Part shown: one piece after another, positions 44,491 through 47,304 of the stretch
Layout of the letters: the number at the start of each line of letters is the position of its first letter
Numbering within the stretch: position 1 is the first letter of the stretch
Origin: a virus
IMG/VR virus record: IMGVR_UViG_3300017917_001210
Location: 1 to 47,304 of that record
DNA length: 47,304 bases
Reading direction: 5' to 3' (one strand)
Program-made: the position numbers and the translations under genes
Notes under the pieces: generated by a model
The model's input: only the letters and a program-made list of their open reading frames with translations
Told to the model about the DNA's origin: nothing
Databases searched by the model: none

Positions 44491-46218
44491 ATGCGACTAG
44501 ACGAATTTGAATCACTGAACCTTGCCATTAACTTCCACGATGAGTTAAACCCACAATTGTGGAGCAAAGGCCGTATGCAGCCAGAAGTGCGCAAAGCACT
44601 CATGCGTATTGCTGACCATTTCAAGGACTTTTTGGGCATTGATATGTTTGACCTACTGGACATAACTGTGTCTGGTAGTAATGCTGCCTATACCTACACA
44701 CCACAGAGCGACATCGATTTGCACCTGGTGGTAATGATTCCGGACGAGCACGAAGCAGAACTCAAAGAACTGTTTCAATCCAAAAAGTATCAGTACAACG
44801 ATCAACACAATATCAAGATTCGTGGATATGATGTAGAGTTGTATGTACAGGATGCAGAAGATGCACATCACAGCATGGGCATCTACAGTGTGCTAAATGA
44901 TCGCTGGATCAGCAAGCCCAAGAAACAACGAGCACAAATTGATGATATTGAAGTAAAAGAAAAGTATCAGTGCATCAAGCATCGCATCAACAGAGCCATT
45001 GTAAACGACGATCAAGGTCTAGTGCAAAGTGTATGGGATGCTGTTAAGAATTTACGCAAGACTGGATTAGAACGTGCAGGCGAATTCAGTCCTGAGAATC
45101 TAGCATTCAAGATTCTACGTGCAGATGGCACATTGGAAAAACTGCGCAAGCATCTAGGCAATCTGCAGGATCGTGATCTAGGACTGGACGAAGACATGTT
45201 CAGTGAAGATGACGACAATCAAAAGGTAGAGCGTCCCAGCAGTCGTGCAGAGGTCTACCTAGACATGGACGGAGTGCTGTGTGACTTCTTTGAAGAATAT
45301 GCTCGCCTGGCAGGCAACCCACAAGACGGCAGCGGTAGATACAATTACAGAAACATACCTGCAGCCAAGACAGATCCTACATTGAACAAAATGATAGGCA
45401 CTGATTTCTTTGCTCGCTTGCCAAAGTTTCCTACCACAGACACCTTGGTAAACATGGTGGTAAAACTGTTTGGTCACTACAACATCTGTTCCAGTCCACT
45501 GCGTGGTGATCACGAGAACAGTGCATATCAAAAGAATGTGTGGCTCAAACAGAATTTACAAGTACAGCCCAAGGAAGTGATCATCACACCTCGCAAGGAC
45601 AAGCATGCGGTGCAGCCAGATGGTACACCAAACGTGCTGATTGACGATCGTGGCAGCAACATCAGCGCATGGGAAGCGGCCGGCGGTGTGGGCATCAAGT
45701 ATCAAGCAGACGAAGATGACTTGAGTACAGTGGTACAAGGACTAAAGCGAGCAATGGAAATCATTGCAGGCACACGCAAGCTGGATCCTCAAAAGTTAAA
45801 GAGCATTGATCGTAGTTTGCCTGTGGCAACACCTGACGAAAAACCTGAGCAGTTGAAAGAGCAGGATCGCAGTCTTAAAGAATCTGAGATCAAACAGTTC
45901 ATTCAATACGTGTATGACAAACTGCACATGGATGCACCTCTGCCTAGAATCAAATTACAAAGCACCAAAGAGTCACCAAAACAAAATCGTACCGGATGGT
46001 ATAACGCACTCAAGAACGAGATGTGGATATACACAGGCAATCGTAACCTCATTGACATACTAAGAACAGTGGCGCATGAACTGGCGCATCATAAACAACG
46101 CCTGGATGGTGATACCACTAATAACACAGACCTTGCGGATCTTGAAGGACAGGCAGATCAAGTGGCTGGCATGATCATGAAATTGTATGTTCGCCAGAAT
46201 CCGGAGATCATTGAATGA
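44491..46218 (+). CDS. Three-domain fusion: nucleotidyltransferase, HAD nucleotidase, zinc peptidase (575 aa)
   Basis: After a short MRLDEFESLNLAI start, residues 40-215 form a nucleotidyltransferase-type domain (SGSN at 61-64, SDID with Asp74 and Asp76). Residues 250-430 are a HAD 5'-nucleotidase-like domain (LDMDGVLCDFF with Asp258 and Asp260, then IDDRGSNISAWEAAGG). Residues 460-575 carry a zincin helix HELAHH (529-533) in a short peptidase-like domain. No Shine-Dalgarno sequence is seen. The combination may be a virion-packaged or self-processing polyprotein (inference). Confidence 0.85.
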   Translation: MRLDEFESLNLAINFHDELNPQLWSKGRMQPEVRKALMRIADHFKDFLGIDMFDLLDITVSGSNAAYTYTPQSDIDLHLVVMIPDEHEAELKELFQSKKYQYNDQHNIKIRGYDVELYVQDAEDAHHSMGIYSVLNDRWISKPKKQRAQIDDIEVKEKYQCIKHRINRAIVNDDQGLVQSVWDAVKNLRKTGLERAGEFSPENLAFKILRADGTLEKLRKHLGNLQDRDLGLDEDMFSEDDDNQKVERPSSRAEVYLDMDGVLCDFFEEYARLAGNPQDGSGRYNYRNIPAAKTDPTLNKMIGTDFFARLPKFPTTDTLVNMVVKLFGHYNICSSPLRGDHENSAYQKNVWLKQNLQVQPKEVIITPRKDKHAVQPDGTPNVLIDDRGSNISAWEAAGGVGIKYQADEDDLSTVVQGLKRAMEIIAGTRKLDPQKLKSIDRSLPVATPDEKPEQLKEQDRSLKESEIKQFIQYVYDKLHMDAPLPRIKLQSTKESPKQNRTGWYNALKNEMWIYTGNRNLIDILRTVAHELAHHKQRLDGDTTNNTDLADLEGQADQVAGMIMKLYVRQNPEIIE

Positions 46219-47304
46219 GGTATACTGAGATCGTAACAGAATTATACGATCCCGAATCCAGTTTCAAACTGGAGTGGGATGACACCTTTGGTCCTGCAGA
46301 ACGCCATGCTAGAGCCTATGACCGTCAGGGCAACTATATAGATATCAAGTTCGTTCCTGTTAGAGATAGTGTGATCGAAGTTGAATTCAGTCGTAACGAC
46401 AGTTATGACATGACCGGCGGTGGTGATGCCAACAGAGTGTTGGGCACTGTGCTAGAAGCATTTAGACAATACCTGTCGGGCTATCAACCCAAGATGTTTG
46501 TGTTCTCAGCAAAAGGTGGCAGTCGTGGCAAGGTATATCAAAGTTTAATTAAAAGATTTGCTGCCAGTGCGGGTTATCGTCAATTTGACATGTCCAAGTT
46601 AAGCCCAGAGAAACGAGCAAAGATAGTTGCATCAGGATCGGACTTGATGGTACTGCGCAAGTCTGCGCCTGCTGAACTAGATGAAGCACCACTGGCAGAT
46701 TACCAGCCCATGGGTGACTTCAGCAAGCCAGGGCCTTTCCGTGGACCAGACAAGAAGCTGGTGCCACACCCAGTTAACCAATTGAAGACTGCACGATTCT
46801 TTGAAAAGACTCCTTACGATTTCAGACTGTTCTTCAGCAACATACCGGGCACAGGCAAGTACAGCGAGTATGGCCCAATGCGAGTCGAGGTGATCCAACA
46901 GGTGTTTGGTACCAATGCAGAGCAGATTCTAGCAGGCAGTGAAGATGCAATCACCGTGGTGTTTGTGGGCAACAAAGGTGACAGCAAAGTCATGCTTACT
47001 CCTTGGATGATGGCGCATCGCATCGGGCATGCTATACAAGCAGGCGAGCGTCAAACTGCTCATACCTGGCGTGCAGCCGAAGAACATTTCTTTCGTGCTA
47101 TCAACAGCATGCTAGAAGACTTCTATGGCAGATCTAGTCAAAGACGGTTTGGAGTAACTCCGCAGACCATGCGTGGCGATTTGTCAAAAGAGTACACCGC
47201 ATTGTTCAATGCCATTGGCACACAACGCAGTAGTCGCAGCGGACAGATCACTCGTCCGTATGAATTTCTCTACGAGCTATTTGCACAGTATCTGGGCACT
47301 GGTA
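46215..47304 (+). CDS. Large phage protein with degenerate zincin-like motif (3' truncated by window edge)
   Basis: The ATG overlaps the stop of the fusion gene (ATGA) and the frame is open to the window end, giving at least 363 residues. It starts MRYTEIVTELYDPES, like the preceding protein. Residues 40-155 (IDIKFVPVRDSVIEVEFSRN, FVFSAKGGSRGKVYQSLIKRFA) look like a GNAT-type or similar alpha/beta fold. Around residue 275, MMAHRIGHAIQ resembles HExxH with Arg in place of Glu, so peptidase activity is doubtful. Likely partner of the fusion protein. Confidence 0.7.
   Translation, partial: MRYTEIVTELYDPESSFKLEWDDTFGPAERHARAYDRQGNYIDIKFVPVRDSVIEVEFSRNDSYDMTGGGDANRVLGTVLEAFRQYLSGYQPKMFVFSAKGGSRGKVYQSLIKRFAASAGYRQFDMSKLSPEKRAKIVASGSDLMVLRKSAPAELDEAPLADYQPMGDFSKPGPFRGPDKKLVPHPVNQLKTARFFEKTPYDFRLFFSNIPGTGKYSEYGPMRVEVIQQVFGTNAEQILAGSEDAITVVFVGNKGDSKVMLTPWMMAHRIGHAIQAGERQTAHTWRAAEEHFFRAINSMLEDFYGRSSQRRFGVTPQTMRGDLSKEYTALFNAIGTQRSSRSGQITRPYEFLYELFAQYLGTG

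Noticed and set aside
1-47304. tRNA genes, CRISPR arrays, integrase or insertion sequences
   Set aside because: Intergenic gaps are short and none showed a cloverleaf, regular repeat-spacer pattern or transposase frame.

Overview
This window looks like part of the genome of a large tailed phage of the T4-like (myovirus) kind that infects a Gram-negative bacterium. The evidence is a mix of virion genes (PAAR spike tip, pectate-lyase-type tailspike, several fibre-like proteins), class Ia ribonucleotide reductase with glutaredoxin, dense packing with ATGA and TAATG overlaps, and a recurrent TAAATA / TATAAATA element in the short gaps, which resembles the T4 late promoter. The host must have an outer membrane: the window encodes lipoproteins, a curli-type secretion channel and an autotransporter barrel. 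Strong sigma70-type promoters (TTGACA, 17-base spacer, TATAAT) fit a proteobacterial host; a more precise host is not visible. No tRNA, rRNA, CRISPR array, integrase or insertion sequence was seen.

Layout. 1-5.4 kb: small conserved virion-type proteins, a DUF4337-like membrane protein and an MGME1-like exonuclease. 5.4-13.7 kb: tailspike, then a nucleotide/spike block (nrdA, nrdB, glutaredoxin, Sm-like protein, PAAR tip, large structural protein). 13.7-15.0 kb: SleB-type lysin plus holin candidate. 15.0-16.0 kb: a minus-strand island of four small genes including a GIY-YIG nuclease. 16.1-21.9 kb: fibre proteins (one with an ILEI/FAM3-type domain) and a four-helix membrane/coiled-coil protein. 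21.8-25.6 kb: ClpX, ribosomal protein bS21, an Hsp20 behind a possible RNA thermometer, ClpS and a DEDDh exonuclease. 25.6-35.8 kb: an envelope block with CsgF, CsgG with an extra SH3-like domain, two curlin-repeat proteins, a FecR-domain protein, a small secreted protein, a discoidin-containing autotransporter, a CHASE2 class III nucleotide cyclase and a PBP7-like peptidase. 35.8-43.2 kb: small membrane proteins, a long fibre, UV-damage endonuclease, microproteins and a second set of exported proteins including an LPP20-type lipoprotein. 43.3-47.3 kb: SprT-like metalloprotease, a ClpP gene interrupted by a one-base frame change, a nucleotidyltransferase-HAD-zincin fusion, and a related-looking ORF cut by the window edge.

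How it may work together (inference). The phage seems to carry a proteostasis and translation kit (ClpX, ClpS, ClpP, Hsp20, bS21), DNA metabolism and repair genes, and an unusual programme to rebuild the host cell surface: secreted amyloid fibres, a surface autotransporter, a membrane cyclase that could make cAMP or cGMP, and a peptidoglycan peptidase. Two layers of control are visible: host-type sigma70 promoters in front of small accessory genes, and TAAATA elements in front of both structural and envelope genes. At least one site (the SprT-like gene) has the TAAATA element in the loop of a hairpin that hides the ribosome binding site, as known for T4 gene e.
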